Origin: Sulfurimonas sp. HSL3-1
GTDB lineage: Bacteria > Campylobacterota > Campylobacteria > Campylobacterales > Sulfurimonadaceae
DNA length: 64,000 bases
Assembly (NCBI RefSeq): GCF_039645995.1
Contig: NZ_CP147920.1
Coordinates: forward strand, 1,860,001 to 1,924,000
Direction: 5' to 3'
Shown: positions 36,170 to 43,769 of the stretch, piece after piece
How the letters are laid out: each line of letters starts with the position of its first letter
Numbering within the stretch: the stretch's first letter is position 1
Position numbers and translations under genes: made by a program
Notes under the pieces: model-generated
What the model saw: the letters and a program-made list of their open reading frames with translations, nothing else
Told to the model about the DNA's origin: nothing
The model's database searches: none

Positions 36170-36421
36170 TCACACCCCGTAAAAGGTGCATTGACCGAAA
36201 TAGGAAACATCGACTTCGACTTGCTTGCCTTCCATGCCTTGATACTTGGCAGCTTTTTCGGAAGGGATGGTCAAATCGAGCAGTTCGGACTTGGTTCCGT
36301 TTTTGACTGACTTCTCAATCAGTACTTGGATGCGTTTCTTCTGAACGGGGGTTCCCGTTTCTTTGTCGGTGTATGAGCTTTCATACTGTCCGATGAGGAC
36401 ACCTTTGATTCTAATGGACAT
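36170..36421 (-). CDS. Small beta-rich protein, possible ssDNA-binding protein of the element
   Basis: This 83-aa protein has the strand-rich pattern IRIKGVLIGQYESSYTDKETG...KKRIQVLIEK...VEVDVSYFGQCTFYGV. Size, fold impression and its place directly before rep resemble the helix-destabilising ssDNA-binding proteins of filamentous phages and rolling-circle plasmids. AAGGA lies seven bases before the ATG at 36421. This is an inference from context; family membership is unproven. Confidence 0.6.
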   Translation of the reverse strand: MSIRIKGVLIGQYESSYTDKETGTPVQKKRIQVLIEKSVKNGTKSELLDLTIPSEKAAKYQGMEGKQVEVDVSYFGQCTFYGV

Positions 36422-36424
36422 GGT

Positions 36425-36529
36425 CAATTCCTTGAATTGGATTAACCAAAGCGCTTTGGTGTTTATAGGTTTTGCAACAGTTACATGGAAAATTTTAGGG
36501 AAATATATGATTTGTGTTTAGTCGACTAA
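36425..36529. promoter_or_regulatory. Control region with three palindromes upstream of the rep operon
   Basis: Perfect palindromes are ACCAAAGCGCTTTGGT (36445-36460) and TTAGTCGACTAA (36518-36529); CAATTC-CTT-GAATTG (36425-36439) is a third inverted repeat. They lie between the rep operon start (36421) and the cargo gene end (36556) and are probable operators. Confidence 0.5.
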
Positions 36530-36555
36530 GTAGGGTTTATAAAAGTCTCTATAGT

Positions 36556-37641
36556 TTAACTTTTTCTGAATTTGTTTAATTCTTTTGTGACCTCTAACAT
36601 GTATCTCTCTGTAAAAGCGATCTCTTCGTCTGACCGCTCAATCTTTAACCGTTTATCTGTAAATTCATATAAACGTAACCCTTTGAAAAATGCTCTTTCT
36701 CGTATAGGCACTTTCGCTTTTGCGGTATTAACCAATGGTTCTTTTCCTATTAACTCAGGAAAAACAATCATAGAAGATAAATGTGCCACTTCAATCACCT
36801 TCCCCAAAGGAGCCGTGTAATTTGAAACCTTATTAAATATACCGACTACATACGCGTACCAGCTAATGTAGAAATCACGCTTAGAAATAGTCATATCACT
36901 ATCAATATAAGGCTCCAACTCGCCAAATGCTCGAATATAGGGGATATCACCGTGTTCTTGAACGATCTGTGAAAAATTATATATTGCACGACTTATTAGT
37001 CGAAAATCATCAACATATAGATTAATGATTTTGTCTTTCCATTCAACTACTTCATTCTTTGCAAAAGGGTTAATCACAGCAACATCATCTTTTAGAAATT
37101 TGATCTTGTCTGCATACGCAGTATTAGTATTTAAGGCTATGTCGATATTCCTCTCTTGAGGCTTTGCCTCCGCGAGAAGATCCCGTTTTGCCATTGCATC
37201 AGCATGCATCTTTCCCCAGTGAATCAAGTTTACCAACGACCAAAGTTCTGTTTTCTTCTCGACAATAATAACTCTGTCATATTCTAAAAGATCATAAAGT
37301 AGATATATGAGATTAGATAGATATTGATCCTCCTCATCACCAGATGATTGGCACTCGTCTAGTATTTCTCCATAAGTCGCGTCAAACAATACTCGTGCCT
37401 CATTCATATCAACAAATTTTCTATCATAAATTCCAAGTTGCTTACGGTCCAGGTACGGTTTCAACAACTTTCCCAACAATGTTTTGACTACATGAAAAGG
37501 GATATTGGGTTCAAGCCTGTGGAAGGCTTGTTTTATTGCGAATGTGATTATTGCTGGAGAATTCACCTTACTATCGATTGCATTCAATGATTCATATAAA
37601 TCTGTGACCACCTCATACTTCAGACCAGACAATTCGTACAT
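36556..37641 (-). CDS. Unknown 361-aa cargo protein, partner of the OLD-like gene
   Basis: I recognise no domain. The protein is soluble, helical and AT-rich in coding bias, with an acidic N-terminal half and a basic C terminus (RYMLEVTKELNKFRKS). It lies 50 bases downstream of the OLD-like ATPase gene on the same strand and is very probably co-expressed with it. In two-gene defence systems the partner often supplies a second enzymatic or sensing role, but none is visible here. Confidence 0.8.
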   Translation of the reverse strand: MYELSGLKYEVVTDLYESLNAIDSKVNSPAIITFAIKQAFHRLEPNIPFHVVKTLLGKLLKPYLDRKQLGIYDRKFVDMNEARVLFDATYGEILDECQSSGDEEDQYLSNLIYLLYDLLEYDRVIIVEKKTELWSLVNLIHWGKMHADAMAKRDLLAEAKPQERNIDIALNTNTAYADKIKFLKDDVAVINPFAKNEVVEWKDKIINLYVDDFRLISRAIYNFSQIVQEHGDIPYIRAFGELEPYIDSDMTISKRDFYISWYAYVVGIFNKVSNYTAPLGKVIEVAHLSSMIVFPELIGKEPLVNTAKAKVPIRERAFFKGLRLYEFTDKRLKIERSDEEIAFTERYMLEVTKELNKFRKS

Positions 37642-37691
37642 ATCTTCATGCTTCCCAAGATTTTATTCAACAGATCTGTTCTTCTCAATAG

Positions 37692-39530
37692 TTAGAGTTC
37701 AAAATACTTCTTAATATCTTCAACAAGCTTCTTCATCGACATAAAGTTTGTCACATCAGCAACGGAACAGATATAATGTGCCGCTTCTAGTTTTTTTTCT
37801 TTTTGCACAGTCTGGAAAAAGATAAAATCCTCAGTCTGCAAACCTTTATCGATACAATAATCATTGAAGCTAATATCCAAATCTCGAAATCTATTGTATT
37901 CAACAACATCATCTTTCCGCTTCAACCAACCTTGTGAAGAGAAATATTCCCAAAACTCAGAATCAAACATTTCTTCTATGGCGAAGGGAATCTCAATCCC
38001 CTTTGAAAAAATCTTTATTAGATGTGCAGGCTTATAATCTGCGAGCTTCATGACTTTAAAATTATTGCGGTTTCCAACATATCCGTTGATTGACCCAATT
38101 GCGCTCTGTGTGGCCCGATCAAAATCAAAGAGACCAATAGCTTTTTTATTCTGACGTCCAAAATGCCAACTCAACAACATATCTTTTACCCAGTTATAGC
38201 CCCCTCCATTCTGTTCTGCACATTGAACATCAACCAATGACAAAATTTCAGGTGCATATAATTCAATAGCCTTATGAAGTATCATCTTATCCGTAGGACC
38301 TTCGACGAATACAGTATGTTTCTCTGATTGTTGTATAAACTGTAGTGCTTTTTCTTCGAAAAGCCTTGTTTGTTCATACACTTGAAAAGCACTTTCAAAC
38401 TCTCTAAACCGTTCAGAACTTATTTCCATTCCGTAAGGCATATCTACAATCATCACATTTTCTGCACCTAACCTCGACTCCATTCCAAGTACAAAAAGTG
38501 GTGAATGAGTAGTAATGATGAACTGTATTTTTGGGAAAAGAGCAATTAGATTAGGGAGCGTTTGAGACTGGAGATCAGAATGTAAATGTAAATCAACTTC
38601 ATCGATTAAAACAATACCCTCTATTTCATTCAACTGTGTATTCTCTCCGTGATCACCATACCTCATGACTGTAAGAAATACATTTAATAGAACTGATTGT
38701 CCCATTGAAAGATTCGTTATTGAAGGCACAATAGTTTCAATCCAACTACCTGTCTCGTCGACTTTGCCTATTGAAATTCTGTTATAAGATCCTTTCGTTC
38801 TATGTCCAATACCAAACCTACAATGTTCTACTCCAAGAATTGCCCGAATAATGCTATTCACACTTGCCCAAATATTTGAATCCCCATATAGATGACTATC
38901 TAGAACAAGATCCATCAACCAACTGCGGTTTTTTTCCATGGAAGAAGCAATCAAAATTGGCTTCTTCAACTTATCAACAAATTGACTTTCGAACTTGAAA
39001 TTTTCATCCGAATATATCTCTGAATTCATCCAATGTGGTACTTCAAACCTATTAGAGGGGAAAAAACAATATGTATTTTTTTTGAAATCATCCTTTGAAC
39101 CTGCCACGTCATCACTGATAATTTTAAAAATCTCATCCGTCTTGAATGGCAGGCTAAACACATTGTTCGTTTTAGTCTTAATATCAACAAGTGAAAGTTG
39201 TCCATTTTTATCAATATATTGATACTTTGTACCATTGTTCTCAAATTCGAAAAAGCATAACCCGTATGGGCGTCCTGTCTTGGTATTGACACTCCCAGAG
39301 ATTTTGAAAAACTTATGGCCAGTAGCTGTTCTCGTTAATACATCATCAAATGACTTTGCTGCAAACTCCATTAATGCATCAGCAATAGAAGAAAGCAATG
39401 TAGTCTTACCACTTCCATTTTCACCAACCAATATTATAGGGGTCGGGTGACCAACACTACTAAATCTAGCCTCTAAGTCAATTCTGTCAATGGGTCCGTA
39501 ATTTTCAACTACAATTTTTTTTAAATACAT
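37692..39530 (-). CDS. OLD-family AAA ATPase with TOPRIM nuclease domain
   Basis: This 612-aa protein has an SMC/ABC-like ATPase: Walker A GENGSGKT (36-43), signature LSMGQ (274-278), Walker B IVLIDE (306-311) and switch TTHSP (340-344). A C-terminal TOPRIM domain has Glu410 in VEGPTD and Asp469/Asp471 in LFDFDR. This is the overcoming-lysogenisation-defect (OLD) architecture, nucleases used in phage defence (P2 Old, Gabija GajA, PARIS and retron relatives). No GajB helicase or reverse transcriptase is nearby; the neighbour is a 361-aa unknown. The start lacks an obvious ribosome site. Confidence 0.88.
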   Translation of the reverse strand: MYLKKIVVENYGPIDRIDLEARFSSVGHPTPIILVGENGSGKTTLLSSIADALMEFAAKSFDDVLTRTATGHKFFKISGSVNTKTGRPYGLCFFEFENNGTKYQYIDKNGQLSLVDIKTKTNNVFSLPFKTDEIFKIISDDVAGSKDDFKKNTYCFFPSNRFEVPHWMNSEIYSDENFKFESQFVDKLKKPILIASSMEKNRSWLMDLVLDSHLYGDSNIWASVNSIIRAILGVEHCRFGIGHRTKGSYNRISIGKVDETGSWIETIVPSITNLSMGQSVLLNVFLTVMRYGDHGENTQLNEIEGIVLIDEVDLHLHSDLQSQTLPNLIALFPKIQFIITTHSPLFVLGMESRLGAENVMIVDMPYGMEISSERFREFESAFQVYEQTRLFEEKALQFIQQSEKHTVFVEGPTDKMILHKAIELYAPEILSLVDVQCAEQNGGGYNWVKDMLLSWHFGRQNKKAIGLFDFDRATQSAIGSINGYVGNRNNFKVMKLADYKPAHLIKIFSKGIEIPFAIEEMFDSEFWEYFSSQGWLKRKDDVVEYNRFRDLDISFNDYCIDKGLQTEDFIFFQTVQKEKKLEAAHYICSVADVTNFMSMKKLVEDIKKYFEL

Positions 39531-39720
39531 TTTGGCACTTTCACACTATTTTTGTTTAAAGAACATTATACTACGAAGCCCTATTCTTCTTGCACCTCTA
39601 TACTGTTGGTGTGGTCAAAATGTCAATACGGACCTTCCAAGTTTTAAAGTATTAATCATCCTTATGACAAAATACATTGAGTTCAAAGCCACCAAATTTT
39701 TGCGCTAGAAAAGTACCAAA

Positions 39721-40425
39721 ATGGAAAATAGATTAAAATCACTATTGACTACTTCTGAAAAATTAGTAAAGTTAAAAACAGAAGTAGAAGAAGCTTTTGG
39801 AGTTCCAGCATTATTCTATATAAATCCAACATTATCACATTTAGGAGGCTATGATCATATAAGGGCACAACCAACATTTGTCTTTCACCCCGATCACATT
39901 AATGAATCAAATATAGCCCACGAAATGATTCATGCATTACAAAAGAAATCTGGTTTTCCAATAATCATCAAAGACTTAGTAAATGACAAACGTTTTACTG
40001 TTATTCAAGAACTAAATTCGAATCTCTTACATATTAACCTTGTTGAGCAGATGTCGAATAGGGGTATTGATGTAAAGCCATATATTTCATCCACCATCAC
40101 AAAGCTACAGAACTTCATACATAATAAAAGTGATGTAAAAAAAATGAGGAGCATCGGCATCCCCAGAACACACTACGATGCAATAGTATTGTTACGCCTT
40201 AAATATGAAGCAGTCTATATTCCTGAGAGTAGGAAACGAAAGACCTACCGGCTTTACAAATCCAGATATCCAGAGGCTTATGACCTTTTTACAGAACTCG
40301 TCAACATAATTGACACATACAATATGCATGCCCCTGAAACAACGAAAGAAGCCTTTAAAAAATGTCTGCAACTCTTACAAAAAGAAGCTGACTATAGCAT
40401 GTATATAAAATTACTAAATGACTAA
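39721..40425 (+). CDS. Putative zincin metallopeptidase, 234 aa, element cargo
   Basis: The sequence NESNIAHEMIHALQKK contains an HExxH zinc site (His67, Glu68, His71), and Glu97 in VIQELNSN is a possible third ligand, as in gluzincins. The rest is helical, basic and of no recognised family. The gene is divergent from the OLD-like gene; their start contexts are mirror-like (AAAGTRCCAAAATG). It could be a protease that cleaves a regulator, comparable in principle to ImmA, or an independent cargo. No clear ribosome site is seen. Confidence 0.7.
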   Translation: MENRLKSLLTTSEKLVKLKTEVEEAFGVPALFYINPTLSHLGGYDHIRAQPTFVFHPDHINESNIAHEMIHALQKKSGFPIIIKDLVNDKRFTVIQELNSNLLHINLVEQMSNRGIDVKPYISSTITKLQNFIHNKSDVKKMRSIGIPRTHYDAIVLLRLKYEAVYIPESRKRKTYRLYKSRYPEAYDLFTELVNIIDTYNMHAPETTKEAFKKCLQLLQKEADYSMYIKLLND

Positions 40426-40475
40426 TTGATTTACATAATATAGTCATTTATTACAATACAAAAAATGTACCTATA

Positions 40476-40485
40476 CTGTGCCCAA
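40476..40485. repeat. Third CTGTGCCCAA copy near attR
   Basis: This is identical to the two tandem copies near attL (33258-33278), so the 10-mer is present on both arms of the element. Confidence 0.5.
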
Positions 40486-40556
40486 AAACGACTATTTTTG
40501 CAGAAATGAAGAAATTTGATAGAGGTGCGATGCCCTATTTTGCGGTCTTTTGTATT

Positions 40557-40576
40557 TTATTTAAGTCTTATTTAAG
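40557..40576. repeat. Tandem TTATTTAAG repeats beside attR
   Basis: TTATTTAAG occurs at 40557-40565 and 40568-40576 with an 11-bp period, two bases before the attR repeat. It may bind integrase, Xis or IHF. Confidence 0.45.
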
Positions 40577-40578
40577 CT

Positions 40579-40610
40579 TCTCTCTCTTGACACCATCCAC
40601 CTAGAAACTC
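40579..40610. repeat. attR: second 32-bp direct repeat
   Basis: This copy is identical to 33190-33221 and carries only the 3' end of the tRNA. The sequence to its right (40611-40712) continues to resemble the left end of the element, with many mismatches. Confidence 0.88.
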
Positions 40611-40712
40611 CCTATTTACAGAGCTCCCAGATTCAAGCACTGCTCACTATGCTCATACGTGTCATTTCGAGAGAACTTTTTATTTAGAACCGTGTGATGT
40701 ATCACGCCTTTC
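40611..40712 (-). pseudogene. Decayed integrase 3' end from an earlier insertion
   Basis: The block aligns with 33222-33330, including the integrase C terminus: VLNKKFS is kept but the stop codon is changed to CGA, and one of two 11-bp repeat units is missing. Similarity stops near 40712. It is the remnant of an older, related element at the same tRNA. Confidence 0.7.
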
Positions 40713-40732
40713 GATCGGGACGATCTTTTGCT

Positions 40733-40960
40733 CTACTTCTCTCTATTTTCAAGTTTCATGATGGTCTCAGTCAGATAATTTCGTATCTCCTTTAATGAAT
40801 CACGCACCTGTACATATTTTTCTCTTATTTCCGGTTCATCAAAATAGAAATCGTCGCGATCGTACGTACCGATTTTGTTCAGGTTTTCGGCAGCCATGTC
40901 GATATGCTGAATACGCTGTTCAATACTTCTTATGAGTATTTTTTGATGATGGTTTGACAT
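40733..40960 (-). CDS. Small helical protein, 75 aa, possibly from an old element
   Basis: This charged, coiled-coil-like protein (SIEQRIQHIDMAAENLNKI ... EIRNYLTETIMKLENREK) has AAAGGAA five bases before its ATG. It is AT-richer than the chromosome and lies just behind the integrase remnant, so it may be left over from the earlier insertion. No family is recognised. Confidence 0.55.
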   Translation of the reverse strand: MSNHHQKILIRSIEQRIQHIDMAAENLNKIGTYDRDDFYFDEPEIREKYVQVRDSLKEIRNYLTETIMKLENREK

Positions 40961-41055
40961 TGAGTTTCCTTTGATTTTAATATGCGAATCATTTAACTGC
41001 AGATTATGTTCGAAGCGTGCCCATCTACGGCACTGGCGTTCTGCCGGTATCTATA

Positions 41056-41709
41056 TTAGTGCGTTTTCCTGATATAGAAAGCCGCGTAGTTTTGTTCCGT
41101 ATTTCTTGGCGTTGTATGGACAAAATCTTCGGCTTCGATAAGCTCCAACCCTTCGGGGAGTTCTGCCGCCATCCTTTCCCGATCATAGCGTATCGTACTC
41201 AAACCGGCACATTCGGTTTCCCCGTCAGCGGCAAAGGTATTGATGATGGCGGTTCCGCCGGGAAGCAGAGAGGCATGCAGGACCGCAAAATACTTTTGGC
41301 GCTCAGTCGCCTCCTGCAGAAAGTGGAACATCGCCCTGTCATGCCAGACCCGGAACTGCTTCTGAGGGTTGAAATTGACGATATCCGAACAGACATAATC
41401 GGGGATGTCCGCATCCAGCGCCAGTCTATCCCGCACGATCTGCAGCGAGGCTTCGGACGCATCCAGCAGACAGAGGTTACGGTACCCCTTCGCAATAAGA
41501 TTGTCGACCAGCAAAGAGGCGCCGCACCCCACGTCGATGACGGCATCCTCCGCGCCCGAAAATCGCTCTATCTGTGCAAGGGATTTGGCGGGAGTGGTTT
41601 GATGCCATAAGACATCGGTATAGGTTTTTGACCTGAAAAGGTTGTCCCAGTGCTCCCGGCGTACAGCATCGGGCAGAATCTTGTTGACGTCTTTTATTGT
41701 GTCCCCCAT
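41056..41709 (-). CDS. Class I SAM-dependent methyltransferase
   Basis: This 217-aa protein has motif I VIDVGCGAS (about 44-52), the acidic end of strand 2 (CLLDAS) and motif II/III-type segments (YVCSDIVNF). The small-molecule methyltransferase pattern HWDNLFRSK...TDVLWHQTTPAKSL is like proteins annotated as methyltransferase-domain proteins in Campylobacter. Substrate unknown. AAAGGA precedes the ATG at 41709, which is preferred to 41730. GC content is back to chromosomal values. Confidence 0.82.
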   Translation of the reverse strand: MGDTIKDVNKILPDAVRREHWDNLFRSKTYTDVLWHQTTPAKSLAQIERFSGAEDAVIDVGCGASLLVDNLIAKGYRNLCLLDASEASLQIVRDRLALDADIPDYVCSDIVNFNPQKQFRVWHDRAMFHFLQEATERQKYFAVLHASLLPGGTAIINTFAADGETECAGLSTIRYDRERMAAELPEGLELIEAEDFVHTTPRNTEQNYAAFYIRKTH

Positions 41710-41763
41710 AGGTTTCCTTTGGCACTCCACTTTTGAAGCGAAAAAAGTCTATCGTACGGAGCG

Positions 41764-42093
41764 TTAAGAAAGCCCCAGCTCTTTGTCGATGCTCTTCTGG
41801 TCGAAGCCACAGATCCAGCGGTTGCCAATGAGCACGACCGGGACGCCGCGGCAGCCGTGGCGCATGCAGTCCTTGGCCGCCTTGGCGTCTTTGGAGATGT
41901 CGATGGTGCGGAACCTTATGCCCTTGCCCTTGAGGTACTTTTTGGCCGTTGCACACCAGGAGCATCCCGGCGCCGTAAAGAGGGCCACGGGCTTCTGGCT
42001 TTTCGGTTTCGGCTTGCCGCCGGCTTTTGACGCGGCTGGCCTGGCGTTTCCGGGCTTTTTCCCCTGCGGTCTGCTTTTGGGTTTCTCCGCCAT
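41764..42093 (-). CDS. Glutaredoxin-fold protein with Lys/Pro-rich N terminus
   Basis: This 109-aa protein has a basic low-complexity extension (about 1-35) and a glutaredoxin/NrdH-type domain with the redox motif CSWC (about 44-47) and the cis-Pro region GCRGVPVVLIGNRWICGFD. It would reduce disulfides in the cytoplasm. It lies 12 bases after exbD and is likely the last gene of the operon. Confidence 0.85.
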   Translation of the reverse strand: MAEKPKSRPQGKKPGNARPAASKAGGKPKPKSQKPVALFTAPGCSWCATAKKYLKGKGIRFRTIDISKDAKAAKDCMRHGCRGVPVVLIGNRWICGFDQKSIDKELGLS

Positions 42094-42105
42094 CGCTTTG
42101 TCGCC

Positions 42106-42483
42106 CTACTCTTTCGTCACGATGTAGAGCTGCTCATGGTTATACTTTTTGAGCAGGTCCATGACCGTCACAAAGTTCTGAAAGGTCGCATCTTTGTCGC
42201 TGCGCAGCACCACCGTCTGGTCTTTGGGGATCTCCGCAATACGCTTTTCAAGCTCCGCGACGCTGATCGGCGCTTTGTCCAGGTGGTACTTCCCGTCCTT
42301 GGTAACGTAAACGTCGATCTCTTTTTGGTCCTCTTTCTTGTCCGCGGACTTGGCGTCGGGCAGTTCCACGGGCAGGATCCCCTGCTTGATGAACGTCGCC
42401 GTCGTCACAACCATGACCAGCAGCACGAGGAGGATGTCGATCAGCGGGATGACATTGATCTGATCAAAGCGTTTACGCTGCAT
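42106..42483 (-). CDS. exbD: ExbD/TolR biopolymer transport protein
   Basis: This 125-aa protein has one membrane helix (about 12-35) with the conserved acidic residue used for proton translocation (VIPLIDILLVLLV), then a periplasmic domain with VVLRSDKDATFQNFVTVMD. With ExbB it forms the proton-driven motor that energises TonB or a Tol-like system. It overlaps exbB by 11 bases. Confidence 0.92.
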   Translation of the reverse strand: MQRKRFDQINVIPLIDILLVLLVMVVTTATFIKQGILPVELPDAKSADKKEDQKEIDVYVTKDGKYHLDKAPISVAELEKRIAEIPKDQTVVLRSDKDATFQNFVTVMDLLKKYNHEQLYIVTKE

Positions 42484-42934
42484 CCCGCTGATTCCCTTTT
42501 TGCGTGTTAACGTCCCAGTAGGTAAGCAGACGCTCCATCTTGCGCAGCAGCGCGGTATAGAAGACGATGGAAGGGATCGCGACGAGGATACCGAAACCGG
42601 TTGCCTTCAGCGCCAGCGCCAGCCCCGTCATAACCTTTTTCGTATCGACCGCACCGATCTCGCCAAGGCCGTAGAAGGTGATCATAATCCCGAGGATCGT
42701 TCCCAGCAGACCGACGTAGGGCGCATTGGCACCGATCGCCGAAATCGTGGAGAGGTTGTCGCTCAAATCAAGCTCCAGCAGCTCCTTGCTGTCATAGGAT
42801 TTGACATCGACGCCCCTGTAATACATCAGCCGCTCGATGAAAAGCCATAAAGCGATCACACTCATCACCAGCAAGGTGCCCATGACTCCATAGTCCAACA
42901 ACTGTTCTGCCAACTCCAACCAATTACCCTGCAT
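42473..42934 (-). CDS. exbB: ExbB/TolQ family motor protein
   Basis: This 153-aa protein has three membrane helices and the MotA/TolQ/ExbB motif (APYVGLLGTILGIMITFYGLGEIG, then ALKATGFGILVAIPSIVFYTAL). It pairs with ExbD. It overlaps the kinase gene by 11 bases and exbD by 11 bases. Confidence 0.92.
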   Translation of the reverse strand: MQGNWLELAEQLLDYGVMGTLLVMSVIALWLFIERLMYYRGVDVKSYDSKELLELDLSDNLSTISAIGANAPYVGLLGTILGIMITFYGLGEIGAVDTKKVMTGLALALKATGFGILVAIPSIVFYTALLRKMERLLTYWDVNTQKGNQRDAA

Positions 42935-43769
42935 CTTCTGCTACCTCCGCTAAATTTAATGTTACCGTCGTCCCCTGCCCCGGCGTCGAATCGATACTGA
43001 GCCCGATCTTGTGCCGGTCGCAGTAGCGTTTGACGAGATCGAGACCGATCCCGTAACCCGGCAGGGAGTCGTCGCTTTGATAGTAACGGTCAAACACTTT
43101 GAAGAGTTCGACCTCGTCCATACCGCGCCCTTCGTCGCTGATCTCCAGGCGTTTGGCCTTCAGGCGCAGGCTTATCGTCGTCCCTTTTGGGGAGTTCTTG
43201 ACCGCATTGTCGATCAGATTGTCCACGACTTTAATGAGGCCCATTCTATCGAGTTTCAGACTAATGGGCTCTAAATCACACGCCAGCGTCACACCGGGGT
43301 AGATCTCCTGCAGCGCCTCGCAGCGCTCTTGCAAAAGCGGGGCGACCGCAACGGTGTCGATCCGCTCTTTTTGCATCTGGCTTTTGATCAGGTAGTCCAG
43401 TTCGTCGTAGCGGGCCTCAAGGAGTTCGCAGGCCGAGGCGATCCGTCCGATCCGTTTGCGCGCCTTCTCATCCGTGCACCCCTTCTCGAGCATCTGGGCG
43501 TTCGTTTTGATCGTGCTGACAGGGATGTTCAGCTCATGCAGCGTCTCCTTGGAAAAGCGTTCCAGGGTTTCAAAATGGCTGATAAGCGGTTCGATCGCGA
43601 TCTTGGAGAACATCCACCCCAGCAGCAGCGCAAAGGGCAAGGCGATGAAGAGCAGCGAGACGATGGAAAAGATCTCGAACTGCAGTTGGAGGACAAAGAC
43701 CCCGGCGACGATTGTCAGTACCGAGACGACGTAAAAAAAGGCGATTGCCAGGAAGAAGTTACGAAACAA
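42924..43769 (-). CDS. Sensor histidine kinase of the pyrC-exb operon
   Basis: This 281-aa kinase has two N-terminal membrane helices with almost no periplasmic part, so the signal is probably sensed in or at the membrane. The H box is TLHELNIPVSTIKTN (His about 89), the N box is VDNLIDNAVKNSPKG and the G boxes are SDEGRGMD and GYGIGLDLVK. Its regulator is encoded directly upstream with an 11-base overlap. Confidence 0.9.
   Translation of the reverse strand: MFRNFFLAIAFFYVVSVLTIVAGVFVLQLQFEIFSIVSLLFIALPFALLLGWMFSKIAIEPLISHFETLERFSKETLHELNIPVSTIKTNAQMLEKGCTDEKARKRIGRIASACELLEARYDELDYLIKSQMQKERIDTVAVAPLLQERCEALQEIYPGVTLACDLEPISLKLDRMGLIKVVDNLIDNAVKNSPKGTTISLRLKAKRLEISDEGRGMDEVELFKVFDRYYQSDDSLPGYGIGLDLVKRYCDRHKIGLSIDSTPGQGTTVTLNLAEVAEDAG

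Larger units (their letters stand above)
33190..40610. mobile_element. tRNA-Met integrated rolling-circle-type element with defence-like cargo
   Basis: The element is bounded by an exact 32-bp direct repeat (33190-33221 and 40579-40610) that starts in the tRNA-Met T arm. It is clearly AT-richer than its flanks. Minus-strand genes are integrase, AlpA/Xis-like, Rep_trans initiator, an 82-aa protein and a small possible ssDNA-binding protein; the cargo is a 361-aa unknown, an OLD-like AAA/TOPRIM protein and a divergent zincin. No Zot, coat or conjugation gene is present, so it would depend on a helper or be an integrative/mobilisable satellite. Confidence 0.88.

Noticed and set aside
37692-39530. 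Gabija, retron or PARIS system
   Set aside because: The OLD-like protein fits the broad class, but no UvrD helicase, reverse transcriptase or separate AriB-like gene is adjacent, so no named system is assigned.
33190-40610. Complete filamentous (inovirus) prophage
   Set aside because: Rep_trans and an ssDNA-binding-like gene fit, but no Zot-like ATPase, coat or adhesion genes are present, so a full inovirus is not supported.
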